From: CAZKUR01 sp964556005
GTDB taxonomy: Bacteria > Bacteroidota > Ignavibacteria > Ignavibacteriales > Ignavibacteriaceae
Direction of reading: 5' to 3'
DNA: 44,614 nt
Assembly (NCBI GenBank): GCA_964556005.1
Contig: CAZKUR010000029.1
Coordinates: forward strand, 1 to 44,614
A model generated the notes under the pieces. That model was given only the letters and a program-made list of their open reading frames with translations, did not search any database and was not told the DNA's origin. Below are positions 16,643 through 25,751 of the stretch, in pieces. Made by a program: the position numbers and the translations under genes. The stretch's first letter is position 1. Every line of letters begins with the position of its first letter.

Positions 16643-18091
16643 TTGAAATTAAAAAAATTAAAAGGGACTCTAAAAACAAAAGAGTTCAGCAATTCTTTTT
16701 GGAACGTACTGGACGTAATTATTCTTCCCCTGTTAATGCTCGCCGCAACGCCTTTCTTCATACATAGGCTTGGCCCGGAACATTACGGCATCTGGATGCT
16801 TGTAAATTCAATCATTGCCAGCATCGGAATATTCAATGTTGGAATAGGGGATGCTACGATAAAATTTGTTTCAAAATACAAAGCCTTAAATGATGAAGCT
16901 AATCTTAATAGAATCGTAAATACCGGTTTCTCAATAAACTTGGTAATTATATTTATTATAATATCTGCTGGTGTATTTGCTTCCTACTTAGTTTCAACAT
17001 ACAATTTTTTCAATTTATCAGCCGGAAATGAGAAACTTGCTTCTGTAGTCATAATACTCGGTGCTGCAGTTTTTGGAACCAAGCAAATGGAACAGCTTGC
17101 ATTATCGTTATTTAAAGGATTCGAACGGTATGATACTTCATCCAAGATTTCAATGACATCGAAATTTTTTATGCTAAGCGGGCAGGTATTAATAATATAC
17201 CTCGGTTATACATTGATTCAAGTCTTTATAATTAGTGTTGTAATTTCGGTCGCTGCTGTTCTTCTGGAATTTATCTTTGTCAAATTCAGATTTAAGAATA
17301 TGTCCTTTTTTCCCCGGTTTAAAAAAGAATCGATAAAAGAAATCTTCAGCTTTAGTTCCTGGTCATGGATTCAATCTGTACTTAGTATAATTGCAAGCCA
17401 GGTCGACCGTTTTGTAGTTATTACTTTTGCCGGGCCGAAATTTCTTGCTTATTATGCATTGGCTGCAACTGTCGGCGGGCAGCTTCATTCGGTTTTTACG
17501 GCGGCAGCAGGCTGGGTATTTCCTAAAGTATCTGCGAAGACAGAAAGAAAAGAAAGCGTTACAGGCCTTTACTATAAAATGCAATTGCTAATGATTCTCG
17601 TTGGCGTGTTAGTTATTTCTGTACTGATTATTTTCAACAACATCATTTTTAAAACATGGTTAGGACCGGAAACTTATTCAAATTCTATACTTTTTATCAA
17701 GCTGTTCCTTTTTCTAACTATGTTTAATATTTTATCGATTATTCCGCATTATTATTTACTCGGTTCAAATTTAATCCGCATATCGACATATTTTATGCTT
17801 TTAAGTGTCGTATTCACTATAGGTTTTATGGTTCTTTGTTTTTACTGGATAGGCATTAACGGTCTTGCATACGGTAAAATTATATCTTCAGTCCTTGCAA
17901 TACCTATAATGCTGACTTATGTTCACTACAAGTTAATTGACCGAAAAAAAATATCGGGTCTAGTTATTTTTACACCTGTTGCTTTATTTGCTCTTGCCTT
18001 TTACTTTATGAATGTAATTTCTATTCCGTTAGTATTCGCCGCCGTATTGCTGCTTTGGCAGCAATTTAGAACAAAGATATCAATAAATTAA
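16643..18091 (+). CDS. Wzx-type polysaccharide flippase
   Basis: This 482-residue MATE/MOP-superfamily membrane protein has about 12-14 hydrophobic helices and a TPFFIHRLGPEHYGIWML block near 35-52 that marks the Polysacc_synt family. It flips the finished lipid-linked repeat unit across the inner membrane. The TTG start (16643) comes right after a stop codon and has no good SD. The next Met is inside the first helix, so TTG is chosen. It sits with GT and methyltransferase genes in one run and fixes this locus as a Wzx-dependent pathway. Confidence 0.9.
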   Translation: MKLKKLKGTLKTKEFSNSFWNVLDVIILPLLMLAATPFFIHRLGPEHYGIWMLVNSIIASIGIFNVGIGDATIKFVSKYKALNDEANLNRIVNTGFSINLVIIFIIISAGVFASYLVSTYNFFNLSAGNEKLASVVIILGAAVFGTKQMEQLALSLFKGFERYDTSSKISMTSKFFMLSGQVLIIYLGYTLIQVFIISVVISVAAVLLEFIFVKFRFKNMSFFPRFKKESIKEIFSFSSWSWIQSVLSIIASQVDRFVVITFAGPKFLAYYALAATVGGQLHSVFTAAAGWVFPKVSAKTERKESVTGLYYKMQLLMILVGVLVISVLIIFNNIIFKTWLGPETYSNSILFIKLFLFLTMFNILSIIPHYYLLGSNLIRISTYFMLLSVVFTIGFMVLCFYWIGINGLAYGKIISSVLAIPIMLTYVHYKLIDRKKISGLVIFTPVALFALAFYFMNVISIPLVFAAVLLLWQQFRTKISIN

Positions 18092-18131
18092 TATGACACT
18101 AACCTGAATTTAAATAGAAGAAATATTATAA

Positions 18132-19340
18132 ATGAAATACATTCTTAAAAATTTAATTTCAATTCTTCCCCGGGAAATAATCGGCGATTTAAAAAAGCAG
18201 CTTAAATTACCTATTGTAAACTTTTACCGAACAAATTTTCAGCAAAACGTTTTGATTTCTTATATCCGGAAGCCTTTTAAGAAAGGCTCTGATTTTACGC
18301 ATACAAACGGGATTGAAACTTTAGCGATTGCTGAAATTTTTAGCGAGCTGAAATACAACGTTGATGTGGTGAACTTTGATTATGAAGGATTTATCGATTA
18401 TCAAAAGTATGATATTATATTCGGGTTCGGCGAACCTCTAAATAATTGCTTTGCAAAAAAGAAAAACAAAACGACTGCAATTTATTATGGGACGGGGATG
18501 CACGAATGTGTCCAAAATTATAACACGCTTAGCCGTATTGAAGATGTATATAAGAAGAAGGGAAAGTGGTTGTTGAATTCAGGTAGAATAGTCGAAAAAA
18601 CATGGTCAAAGCAAACAACTCTTGTAGATGCAATAATAACCTTAGGGAACGATTTTGTAAAAGAATCATACAGCAAATATTTTAATAAAACAGTTTATTT
18701 GATCCCGCCTTCTTTTATTAAACTTTATGATTATAAAAAAATAATTGAAAAGAAAAACTTTGAGAAAGCAATTAAAAATTATTTGTGGTTCGGCAGCGAT
18801 GGAAAGATTCATAAAGGCCTGGACCTTCTTTTAGATTATTTCCCTTCTCATCCCGAAATTCACCTGCACATCTGCTGCTCATTTAAGAATGAAGAGGAAT
18901 TTAAAAAAATATATGAAAAGGAATTATTGCATACACCCAATATTCATTATCACGGATTTGTTTTGTTGAATTCCCCAAAATTCGAAAAGTTGTTAATTGA
19001 ATGCGGTTTTGTGATATTTCCTTCATGTTCCGAAGCAGGCGGGCCTTCTGTTCTTAACGTGAGTGGTAACGGTGGCATTATTCCTATAATTAGTAAAGAA
19101 AGCACTATCGATTTTGATGAATTTACGATCGAAATTAAAACTCTGGATCAAGACGGTATTGAGAATGCCATATTTCGTTCACAATCATTCAAAATTGGGG
19201 AACTTAAAGAAAAAAGCATGCTCTGCGGAAATGCAATAAATTTGCAGCATTCATTAAATAATTTTAAAGATACTTTCAAAAAATGTCTTGAAGAAATATT
19301 GAGTAAAAATTATCCAAACCAAAATAATGAAATCAATTAA
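18132..19340 (+). CDS. Glycosyltransferase, GT4-like
   Basis: This 402-residue protein looks like a GT-B enzyme. The N-terminal half has THTNGIETLAIAEIFSEL (a GT4 acceptor-side pattern) and a Rossmann-like DYQKYDIIFGFGEP block. The C-terminal donor half has LWFGSDGKIHKGLDLLLDYF and PSCSEAGGPSVLNVSGNGG, which equals the E-x7-E type donor site. Overall similarity to typical GT4 enzymes is low, so the assignment is to the fold rather than to a family. It lies 40 bases after the flippase gene. Confidence 0.7.
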   Translation: MKYILKNLISILPREIIGDLKKQLKLPIVNFYRTNFQQNVLISYIRKPFKKGSDFTHTNGIETLAIAEIFSELKYNVDVVNFDYEGFIDYQKYDIIFGFGEPLNNCFAKKKNKTTAIYYGTGMHECVQNYNTLSRIEDVYKKKGKWLLNSGRIVEKTWSKQTTLVDAIITLGNDFVKESYSKYFNKTVYLIPPSFIKLYDYKKIIEKKNFEKAIKNYLWFGSDGKIHKGLDLLLDYFPSHPEIHLHICCSFKNEEEFKKIYEKELLHTPNIHYHGFVLLNSPKFEKLLIECGFVIFPSCSEAGGPSVLNVSGNGGIIPIISKESTIDFDEFTIEIKTLDQDGIENAIFRSQSFKIGELKEKSMLCGNAINLQHSLNNFKDTFKKCLEEILSKNYPNQNNEIN

Positions 19341-19391
19341 TTAAAATTATTGAACTATGTATTAATTAATACCTAATTATCTCTTTATAAT

Positions 19392-20174
19392 ATGACCTGT
19401 AAAATTTGTAATAATGAAACTGAAAAAGCAATTACTACATTAGTATTGAACAAATATGAAGCTGTTTATTACTATTGTACTAAATGCAAATTCTTATTTG
19501 CAGGGGAGCCAATTTGGCTGGGAGAAGCATATAAAAATTCAATTAATATTTCGGATACCGGCATATTGCAACGCAATCAAATTTTTGTCAGGATGACTTC
19601 AACATTGATTTATTTCTTTCTAAATAAAAGCGATCGATTTTTAGATTATGCAGGCGGTTATGGAATATTCACCAGATTAATGCGAGATATCGGCTTTGAT
19701 TTTTATTGGGATGATAAATATAGTCAAAATCTTCTTGCCCGAGGATTTGAGATTTCCGAATCAGATAGGAAAAGATTTGAAGCGGTTACTGCTTTCGAGG
19801 TTTTTGAACACCTAGTAAACCCCCTGGAAGAATTGGAAAAAATGATTCAATATAGCGATAACATAATTTTTTCTACGGAACTCCTGCCGGAAAATATACC
19901 GAATCCCAATGATTGGTGGTATTATGGTTTTGAACATGGCCAGCATATTTCTTTTTATTCCTATAAAACATTAGAGTTTCTGGCGGATATTTACAACTTA
20001 AACTTTTATAGTTTTGGAGGCTATCATCTCTTCTCAAAAAAAAGATTAAATAAAAAGTTGATTTTATTTTGTTTGAAACTAAGTAAAGCAGGTTTATTTC
20101 AGTTTTTACAAAGTAGAATGAAAAGTCTTACATGGAAAGATCATCTTAAATTACAAAAATTGAAGAAGATTTAA
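19392..20174 (+). CDS. Class I SAM-dependent methyltransferase with zinc-ribbon-like N-terminus
   Basis: This 260-residue protein begins with two CxxC pairs (CKIC and CTKC, residues 3-6 and 29-32) that could bind zinc. The methyltransferase core follows, with a degenerate glycine motif (LDYAGGYGIFTRLM) and EVFEHLVNP, the usual post-I/II acidic patch. The C-terminal block NPNDWWYYGFEHGQHISFYSY is typical of glycan-locus Methyltransf_23 enzymes. It probably O- or C-methylates a sugar of the repeat unit. Confidence 0.82.
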   Translation: MTCKICNNETEKAITTLVLNKYEAVYYYCTKCKFLFAGEPIWLGEAYKNSINISDTGILQRNQIFVRMTSTLIYFFLNKSDRFLDYAGGYGIFTRLMRDIGFDFYWDDKYSQNLLARGFEISESDRKRFEAVTAFEVFEHLVNPLEELEKMIQYSDNIIFSTELLPENIPNPNDWWYYGFEHGQHISFYSYKTLEFLADIYNLNFYSFGGYHLFSKKRLNKKLILFCLKLSKAGLFQFLQSRMKSLTWKDHLKLQKLKKI

Positions 20175-20179
20175 ATACA

Positions 20180-21343
20180 ATGATTCTGCTTAGAAACTTT
20201 TTAAACTTTTTAATTTTTTTAATTATTAATTTATTTATAGGGTTGAAAAAAATTAAAATCACTCCGAAAACCATCCTTCTTTTAAGATTGGATTCGATCG
20301 GGGATTATGTGCTTTTCAGAAACTTCATACGAATTTTAAAGGAAGATAAAAATTATAAAGATCATAAATTTACGTTATGCGGAAATCTTGCATGGAAAGA
20401 ATTAGCTGAAACTTTTGATCAAAATTTTATTGATGAATTTATCTGGATTGACAGGAAAAAATTCCTAAAAAGCATTCGCTATAAATATTCAATTTTAAAA
20501 ATTATTCATAGAAAGGGATTTGAAACAGTTATAAATTCAACTTTTACCCGGGAAATTTTATTCGGAGATCAAATAGTAAAGGCCAGCAACTCAAAAAATA
20601 GAATCGGCAGTATAAGCTCCCCCGAGAAGCGCAAACGAATTAAATATTTTACTGATAACTTTTATACGGAATTAATTTCTACCGATGAAAAGAATGTTTT
20701 TGAATTTTATAGAAATCTTAATTTTTTTGAAAAATATTTATCTAAAAAAATTAATTTAGAGAAACCTTCTTTTAATACTGCAAATGTCAATAACGAGTTT
20801 TCTCTGCCGTCTAAATATATAGTGATTTTCCCCGGAGCAAATGAAATTGTACGACGATGGCCTCCAAAGTACTTTGCGGAAACGGTTAAACATTTGATAG
20901 GAAAATATAATTCTTATATAATTATTCCCGGAGGACCGGGCGATTCTGAAATCTCCGAACAAATTATTAAGCTTGTAAATTCAGAAAAAACAATAAACTT
21001 GACCGGCAATGTTCCTTTAAGTATGCTTGTGAAAATTATAGCAGATTCAGATTTATTAATTGCTAACGATACGGGAGCAATTCATATAGCTGCTGCTGTA
21101 GAAACGGAATTCATTTGTATTTCAAACGGATATTTTTTAGGGAGATTCCACCCGTACCCGGTAGAAATATTCAATAAAGCTAACTATGTTTATCCCGAAG
21201 AAATTAGTAATATTGATGCTGATCCAATTATAGTTGAAAAATTAAGAAGCGGCTCATACTTTAATATTGATAAAATCAAACCTTCAGTTGTTGTAAAGAT
21301 TGCAGACCAAATAATTAATAAATTAAATAGTTGTAATGTTTAA
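20180..21343 (+). CDS. Glycosyltransferase family 9 (heptosyltransferase-like)
   Basis: This 387-residue GT9 has an N-terminal membrane-associated helix, LLLRLDSIGDYVLFRNFIR (the first Rossmann loop), IVIFPGANEIVRRWPPKYFA in the second domain and the donor site LLIANDTGAIHIAAA. Members transfer heptose or related sugars to the lipopolysaccharide core. It overlaps the next gene by eight bases, so the two are coupled. The pair points to core or O-antigen assembly. Confidence 0.88.
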   Translation: MILLRNFLNFLIFLIINLFIGLKKIKITPKTILLLRLDSIGDYVLFRNFIRILKEDKNYKDHKFTLCGNLAWKELAETFDQNFIDEFIWIDRKKFLKSIRYKYSILKIIHRKGFETVINSTFTREILFGDQIVKASNSKNRIGSISSPEKRKRIKYFTDNFYTELISTDEKNVFEFYRNLNFFEKYLSKKINLEKPSFNTANVNNEFSLPSKYIVIFPGANEIVRRWPPKYFAETVKHLIGKYNSYIIIPGGPGDSEISEQIIKLVNSEKTINLTGNVPLSMLVKIIADSDLLIANDTGAIHIAAAVETEFICISNGYFLGRFHPYPVEIFNKANYVYPEEISNIDADPIIVEKLRSGSYFNIDKIKPSVVVKIADQIINKLNSCNV

Positions 21344-22100
21344 TCTATCATCAATCATCATAGCAAAAAACGAAGAAGCAAACATCGGCAGATGTATTAA
21401 AAGCCAATTAGATTGTATTGATGAAATAATTGTTTTAATCGACAAAGATAGCACGGATAAAACAATAGAGATTGTTAAAAGCTTTTCAAATGTTAAACAC
21501 GAGTTTGCCGAGTGGGAAGGCTACTCGAAAACTAAACAGCGTGCGGTTTCTCTAACTTCGAATGATTGGGTTTTGTGGATTGACGCCGATGAAGCTTTGA
21601 CAGACCAATTAAGAAATGAATTATTGGAGCTAAAAAACTCTACTCCGGATTATTCCGCTTATTCAATTCCGCGCAAAGCAAATTTTTTAGGAAGGTGGAT
21701 ACTTCACAGCGGATGGTATCCGGGAAGAGTCGTCCGGCTTTTCAATAAAAACAAAGCACGTTTCAGCGATCACCAGGTTCATGAGCAGTTAATCGTCAAT
21801 GGCGAAATCGGCGATCTTAAAAGCGATCTCGAACATTACACCGATCCGAATATCTTCCATTATTTCGAAAAATTTAATAACTATACTTCAATTGCCGCAA
21901 AGGAACTAAATACGAATAATAAAAGTTTTTCAGTGTTAGATTTGATACTGCGTCCGATCGTAATATTTGTTAAAATGTATATTGTAAAATTAGGATTTTT
22001 AGACGGGATTCAAGGATTTATTCTCGCCGTCTTTTCTTCTGCATACGTGTTTACCAAGTATGCGAAATTGTGGGAAATAAATTTTAAAGGAAATAAATGA
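21336..22100 (+). CDS. Glycosyltransferase family 2, WaaE/KdtX-like
   Basis: This 254-residue GT2 matches the LPS-core beta-glucosyltransferase type: SSIIIAKNEEANIGRCIKS, a DKDSTDKT motif, VLWIDADEALTDQL (DxD), and FLGRWILHSGWYPGRVVRLF with HQVHEQL. It has an internal hydrophobic helix near the end (GFILAVFSSAYVF). It overlaps GT9 by eight bases and NAD kinase by four bases (ATGA), so it is in an operon with both. It would add a sugar to the core lipid A region. Confidence 0.9.
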   Translation: MFNLSSIIIAKNEEANIGRCIKSQLDCIDEIIVLIDKDSTDKTIEIVKSFSNVKHEFAEWEGYSKTKQRAVSLTSNDWVLWIDADEALTDQLRNELLELKNSTPDYSAYSIPRKANFLGRWILHSGWYPGRVVRLFNKNKARFSDHQVHEQLIVNGEIGDLKSDLEHYTDPNIFHYFEKFNNYTSIAAKELNTNNKSFSVLDLILRPIVIFVKMYIVKLGFLDGIQGFILAVFSSAYVFTKYAKLWEINFKGNK

Positions 22101-22993
22101 TCTTAGGAATTATTGCAAATACATCTAAAGAAAATATCGGGGAAATTGTAGCTTCATTTATCAAAGAGCTTGAAGATAACAAACTGGATTTCTTTATAAG
22201 CAATACTCTTTTGCCTTTTAAAACAAAGCATCTTAAAAAAATTGTTAAAGCAAAATTTATAAATAATGATGCACTTTGCAAGAGAAGCGATATCATTGTT
22301 TCAATCGGCGGGGACGGAACGATGCTTGCCACTGCATTTAAAGCCCAGTTTTACAATAAACCCGTCTTAGGTGTGAATATCGGTAAACTCGGATTTTTAA
22401 TTGAAGCGAATGTAAATCAAATGGATTTTTTAATAAAAGATATCATTAAGAAACGTTACTCGATCGAAGAACGAATGGTTATCACCGGTGACTGCGTTAA
22501 TCATAAATGTGAAAAACTTTATGCTATAAATGATATTGTTATAGAAAAAGGCGGCTGGCCCAAAATGATAGAGCTTACCATCTGGGTTGATAAAGAATAT
22601 GTTACAACTTTTGACGCCGATGGTTTGATTATTGCAACCCCCACAGGTTCAACGGGATATTCAATTTCTGCGGGCGGGCCGATTGTAAGCCCTAAAGCAG
22701 ATGTTGTAACTCTTTCACCTATTTCACCTCACAGCCTTACTGTTCGCCCACTTGTATTGCCGGCCAACCAGGAAATACTTATTCGCGCCGATTCGATGCA
22801 CAAAGAAATAAATGTAAGCTGCGACGGCCAGCGTGTTTATATGTATCCGCCGCCTGTTGAAATTAAAATAATGAAAAGCGAAAGATCCTTAAAACTAATT
22901 CACACTTCCCTTACAAACTATTTTGAAACACTGCGGAATAAACTTCTTTGGGGAATTGATGTTAGGAAATCCTCGATTAATAATTTGGAGTAA
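22097..22993 (+). CDS. nadK: NAD kinase
   Basis: This 298-residue protein phosphorylates NAD to NADP with ATP or polyphosphate. The signature GGDGT (in SIGGDGTMLATAF), NIGKLGFL, the NAD-binding INDIVIEKGG region, DGLIIATPTGSTGYSISAGGP and SPISPHSLTVRPLVL are all present, and the length is usual. It overlaps the GT2 gene by ATGA. The next gene starts five bases after its stop, with its SD (GGAG) inside the nadK 3' end. Housekeeping enzymes at the end of a glycan operon probably share its transcript. Confidence 0.95.
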   Translation: MILGIIANTSKENIGEIVASFIKELEDNKLDFFISNTLLPFKTKHLKKIVKAKFINNDALCKRSDIIVSIGGDGTMLATAFKAQFYNKPVLGVNIGKLGFLIEANVNQMDFLIKDIIKKRYSIEERMVITGDCVNHKCEKLYAINDIVIEKGGWPKMIELTIWVDKEYVTTFDADGLIIATPTGSTGYSISAGGPIVSPKADVVTLSPISPHSLTVRPLVLPANQEILIRADSMHKEINVSCDGQRVYMYPPPVEIKIMKSERSLKLIHTSLTNYFETLRNKLLWGIDVRKSSINNLE

Positions 22994-22997
22994 CCCT

Positions 22998-23510
22998 ATG
23001 AAAGCTGGTATTGTTCTATTTTTTGCTGTCCTCTTTTTTTCAACTTCATTTGCACAGAATAAAAACTTCGTCACTGTTGATTCTTCGTCCAAAGAGCCGA
23101 TGCTGTTAGGCAACTGCAACCGCGAAGCTTTTAAAGATACAAGCTTTTCATGGTGGTTCAATTCCGAAAATCTTTTTTATAAAGTTGATTCCGTATCTGC
23201 CGAAAAAATAAAAAATGACATGAACGATGTTAAAGTTACAATTGTAATGGGTTCATGGTGCAGCGATAGCAGAAGGTGGGTTCCGGATTTTTTTAAAATA
23301 ATGGATTTCATTCAATATCCGTCAGACAGCGTTAACATTATATGTGTTGACCGGAAGCTTCATGGAAGAGAAAGTGAAGTAGATAGTTTAAATATCAAAA
23401 AAGTTCCCACATTTATTTTTTACAGGAACAATAAAGAATTGGGAAGAATAATCGAAGAACCGAAAGTGTCGCTGGAAAAAGACATGATTGACATATTGAA
23501 AAAAAATTAG
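22998..23510 (+). CDS. Secreted thioredoxin-like protein with a single active-site cysteine
   Basis: This 170-residue protein has a signal peptide (about 1-19, cleavage FAQ|N) and a thioredoxin fold with VTIVMGSWCSDSRRWVPDFF, where the second Cys of CxxC is replaced by Ser, and the cis-Pro VPTFIF. The start is the ATG at 22998, which has TTGGAG just upstream; a longer reading frame from 22923 overlaps nadK and is not supported. A single-Cys site argues for reductase or mixed-disulfide chemistry rather than dithiol oxidation. It is cotranscribed with nadK. Confidence 0.85.
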   Translation: MKAGIVLFFAVLFFSTSFAQNKNFVTVDSSSKEPMLLGNCNREAFKDTSFSWWFNSENLFYKVDSVSAEKIKNDMNDVKVTIVMGSWCSDSRRWVPDFFKIMDFIQYPSDSVNIICVDRKLHGRESEVDSLNIKKVPTFIFYRNNKELGRIIEEPKVSLEKDMIDILKKN

Positions 23511-23546
23511 CCAAGACAATAAAATTGTAATTTAATGTTGTAGATG

Positions 23547-23584
23547 AAAGCCACCCGGTTGAAATTTTTCGGATGGCTTTTAAT
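23547..23584 (+). terminator. Rho-independent terminator after the thioredoxin-like gene
   Basis: AAAGCCACCCG (23547-23557) pairs with CGGATGGCTTT (23570-23580) apart from one A-C mismatch, and a T-rich tail follows. It lies 36 bases after the stop codon. Confidence 0.75.
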
Positions 23585-23728
23585 TTATGTTAGCTTTGAA
23601 AAGTTTATTACAATTCATTTTAAAACCTGCTATAATTTTAGACAAAAACAATTTCACAAATTTATCAAGTATCGGGAATCGTTTATCCAGAACTGCGTAT
23701 CTAAAGTCCACTTTTCCTCCTTGCAGCT

Positions 23729-24181
23729 TTAATTTTTCGAAATAGATTTATTCGAGCTTATTGCGTTGGTTTGCTCGGTGTTTATCATATATGCATTGTA
23801 AATTTCATACGCCATTCTTCTTACTTTCTGATCGTCATCTTTTGTATATAAGCTTTTCACAGCCTTTATCCCTTCAGGTGTCCCGATTTTGTAAAGAACC
23901 AACGCTATCAATATTCTGTTTGAAGGGTTTGTTTCTTTTTTAAGTTGTGTGATTAAAGTTCCAACGGCACCGGTTATTTTATATTTACCGGCATAGTAGA
24001 TTGAACTTCTTTTCAATCCTTCGTTATCAGATTGTATTCCTTTGTTCAAATTTTCAACGGCATATTTGTATTTTGCTGTAATTTCTTTCTCCTGTGCGCG
24101 GGTAACTGTTAAAGAAGAAGTAAGTAAAACAGCTAATATTAAAGCTGTTAAAGCGGCAGTTAATTTGTTTGAATGTTTCAT
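23729..24181 (-). CDS. Secreted HEAT-repeat-like protein
   Basis: This 150-residue protein has a signal peptide (about 1-29, cleavage TRAQ|E) and a helical body with HEAT-like units: RSSIYYAGKYKITGAVGTLI, NRILIALVLYKIGTPEGIKAV and DQKVRRMAYEIYNAY. It is probably a small periplasmic scaffold. The function is unknown. It converges on the nadK operon, with about 145 bases of spacer containing the terminator of that operon. Confidence 0.75.
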   Translation of the reverse strand: MKHSNKLTAALTALILAVLLTSSLTVTRAQEKEITAKYKYAVENLNKGIQSDNEGLKRSSIYYAGKYKITGAVGTLITQLKKETNPSNRILIALVLYKIGTPEGIKAVKSLYTKDDDQKVRRMAYEIYNAYMINTEQTNAISSNKSISKN

Positions 24182-24421
24182 TTTTTTATCTCCCTTTGTG
24201 GAAAATGTTTATTTAATTTCTACCGCTAAATTATCCCGTTAAATTGTAACCGTTGTCATGCAGTTGTAAATTATTTGTAAAGAATTGTCATTATGGAGTG
24301 AATTGTTTCGGGTAAAGAATATTTGAGGTAAGATTGTTTCACCTGACTTGCTGATGTAAAGTTAAGTGAAGTTAGGTTACTAATAACAAGTTAGGCAGTG
24401 AATAAACAAAAAAGAGTACCA

Positions 24422-24566
24422 GTCATTACAAACCCGATCTCATGTGGATAAATTATCGTAGGTTGGGCGAAGTAATCTCAATCATTCAACTAAAAGAAGC
24501 CAGATTGTCCGCCTTCGGCGAGATCTCGCAAGGCGGACTTCACTCGATGACTCCGTTCGCAATGAC
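24422..24566. repeat. MITE-like palindromic unit 1
   Basis: The unit begins GTCATTACAA and ends TTCGCAATGAC, with inner inverted segments GAAGTAATCTC and AGATTG...CTTCACT. The centre holds a GC-rich palindrome, TCCGCC...GGCGGA. A related unit follows at once, and a third lies near 28450. No ORF is present. It looks like a non-autonomous dispersed repeat. Confidence 0.7.
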
Positions 24567-24581
24567 AATTATTTGACTTTC

Positions 24582-24751
24582 GTCATTACGAATCCGGCTT
24601 GAAGGTGTTTTACATTTATAAGCCGGGTGAAGTAATCTCTAGCTTTCAAATAAATAAAAAGTTAGATTACCCGCCTATAGGTGAGGTCTCACAAAGCGAA
24701 CTTCATCCCGATTTTGCTCTCTTAACACTGTGAATCGGGATTCGCAATGAC
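24582..24751. repeat. MITE-like palindromic unit 2
   Basis: It begins GTCATTACGAATCCGG and ends TTCGCAATGAC, with GAAGTAATCTC inside, as in unit 1, but the central part differs. The two units sit 15 bases apart in the same orientation. Confidence 0.7.
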
Positions 24752-25053
24752 GATATGATGATTTTTAATTATTATAAGAGGTAGTTACAAACTCAATATA
24801 GATATTTGTCATTTATTTGATAACTAAAAGCGAGTTTTTTTTGATAACTCGTAATGACTTTGTATCTTCTTTTTGGTCACCGACAACCTCACCCAACCAA
24901 TAGTATAATCATAACTCTGTTGAATTCCACAATGACGAAAGCTTAACAATTTTAAATATACAACTGTGACACGGTTACTTTTATAAACGTACTTTTTATT
25001 AGAAGTTTAAACTCAAAATAATTATCAATAATAAATCTGAAAGGAAGTGAAAA

Positions 25054-25485
25054 ATGCCGGTAAGAAAAGGAAGCGCAGAATGGAAAGGCAATCTAAGAGA
25101 AGGAAAAGGTACGGTTAGCACGGAAACAGGTACACTAAAAAATGTTGCATATAATTTTGTGTCAAGATTCGAACAGGGAGATCAGACTAATCCTGAAGAA
25201 CTTATAGGTGCAGCCCACGCAGCTTGTTATTCAATGGCTTTTGCAAATAATTTATCGACTGCTGGACATAAAGTTAATTCAATTCAAACAGAAGATAAAG
25301 TCACGATTGAAAAAAAGGAAGCAGGTTTTACTATTACTAAAATTGAAGTGAACACGGTAGGAAACGTTGAAGGGATTGACGACGCAACATTTCAAAAAAT
25401 GGCTGAAGAAGCTAAGAAAGGATGCCCTGTTTCAAGAGCGCTTACGGGAGTTGAAATTGTGTTAAATGCTAAGCTGAGTAAGTGA
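25054..25485 (+). CDS. osmC: OsmC/Ohr family peroxiredoxin
   Basis: This 143-residue protein reduces organic hydroperoxides with a pair of cysteines. The family marks are EELIGAAHAACYSMAFA (peroxidatic Cys58) and KGCPVSRAL (resolving Cys124), and the length is usual for OsmC. The start has an SD AAAGGAAG ten bases upstream. It is a single-gene unit, ended by the strong hairpin at 25502-25540. OsmC rather than Ohr is favoured by the SMAFA context, but the two are hard to separate by eye. Confidence 0.9.
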   Translation: MPVRKGSAEWKGNLREGKGTVSTETGTLKNVAYNFVSRFEQGDQTNPEELIGAAHAACYSMAFANNLSTAGHKVNSIQTEDKVTIEKKEAGFTITKIEVNTVGNVEGIDDATFQKMAEEAKKGCPVSRALTGVEIVLNAKLSK

Positions 25486-25498
25486 TAGTTTTTTTAAT

Positions 25499-25738
25499 TT
25501 AAAAGATGACATCTTTCCCGTGTGAAAAGATGTCATCTTTGTTATTGATTGCATCTTTTGTTGCAATGAATTTTAGGTTCTTCCCGTCTTCCTTATTTAA
25601 AATATTTTGCAGCATAGACAATTTCATCATTATTCCTTGGTTCTCATTATATTTTAACACTTTGCCCCAATTTAATTGCTGTGCATGAATTATCGCTCCG
25701 AAAAAGATAACTGATATTATTAAAATAATTATTTTCAT
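25499..25738 (-). CDS. Truncated secreted paralogue
   Basis: This 79-residue reading frame has a signal peptide (IIHAQ|Q) and the start LNWGKVLKYNENQG, which matches the mature start of the neighbour at 25752-26762 (INYGIALKFCEGH). It ends in the hairpin at 25502-25540. It has lost the Ig-like and helical domains of the two full-length paralogues next to it. It is best read as a decayed or minimised copy. The similarity in the signal region to the 27676 gene (VIFFGAIIHAQQ) supports this. Confidence 0.55.
   Translation of the reverse strand: MKIIILIISVIFFGAIIHAQQLNWGKVLKYNENQGIMMKLSMLQNILNKEDGKNLKFIATKDAINNKDDIFSHGKDVIF
25502..25540. terminator. Perfect hairpin; terminator and dispersed repeat
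   Basis: AAAGATGACATCTTT (25502-25516) pairs with AAAGATGTCATCTTT (25526-25540) over a 9-base loop. The flanks are T-rich on both sides, so it can end transcription in both directions: OsmC from the left and the secreted genes from the right. A related hairpin with the same arms lies at 28036-28086. Confidence 0.85.
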
Positions 25739-25751
25739 TTTTGTCCTCCCC

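Larger units (their letters stand above)
24182..25053. other. 870-base region without a gene, filled with repeats
   Basis: I find no supported gene here. The region holds two tandem MITE-like units (24422-24566 and 24582-24751, listed separately). After them come AT-rich DNA and the leader of the OsmC gene with its SD (AAAGGAAGTG, ending ten bases before the ATG). Confidence 0.6.

Noticed and set aside
22923..22997. Longer start for the thioredoxin-like gene
   Set aside because: It would overlap nadK by 71 bases and lose the signal peptide at the true start 22998.
24422..24751. CRISPR array
   Set aside because: Two unequal palindromic units with no regular spacers; they do not fit a repeat-spacer pattern.
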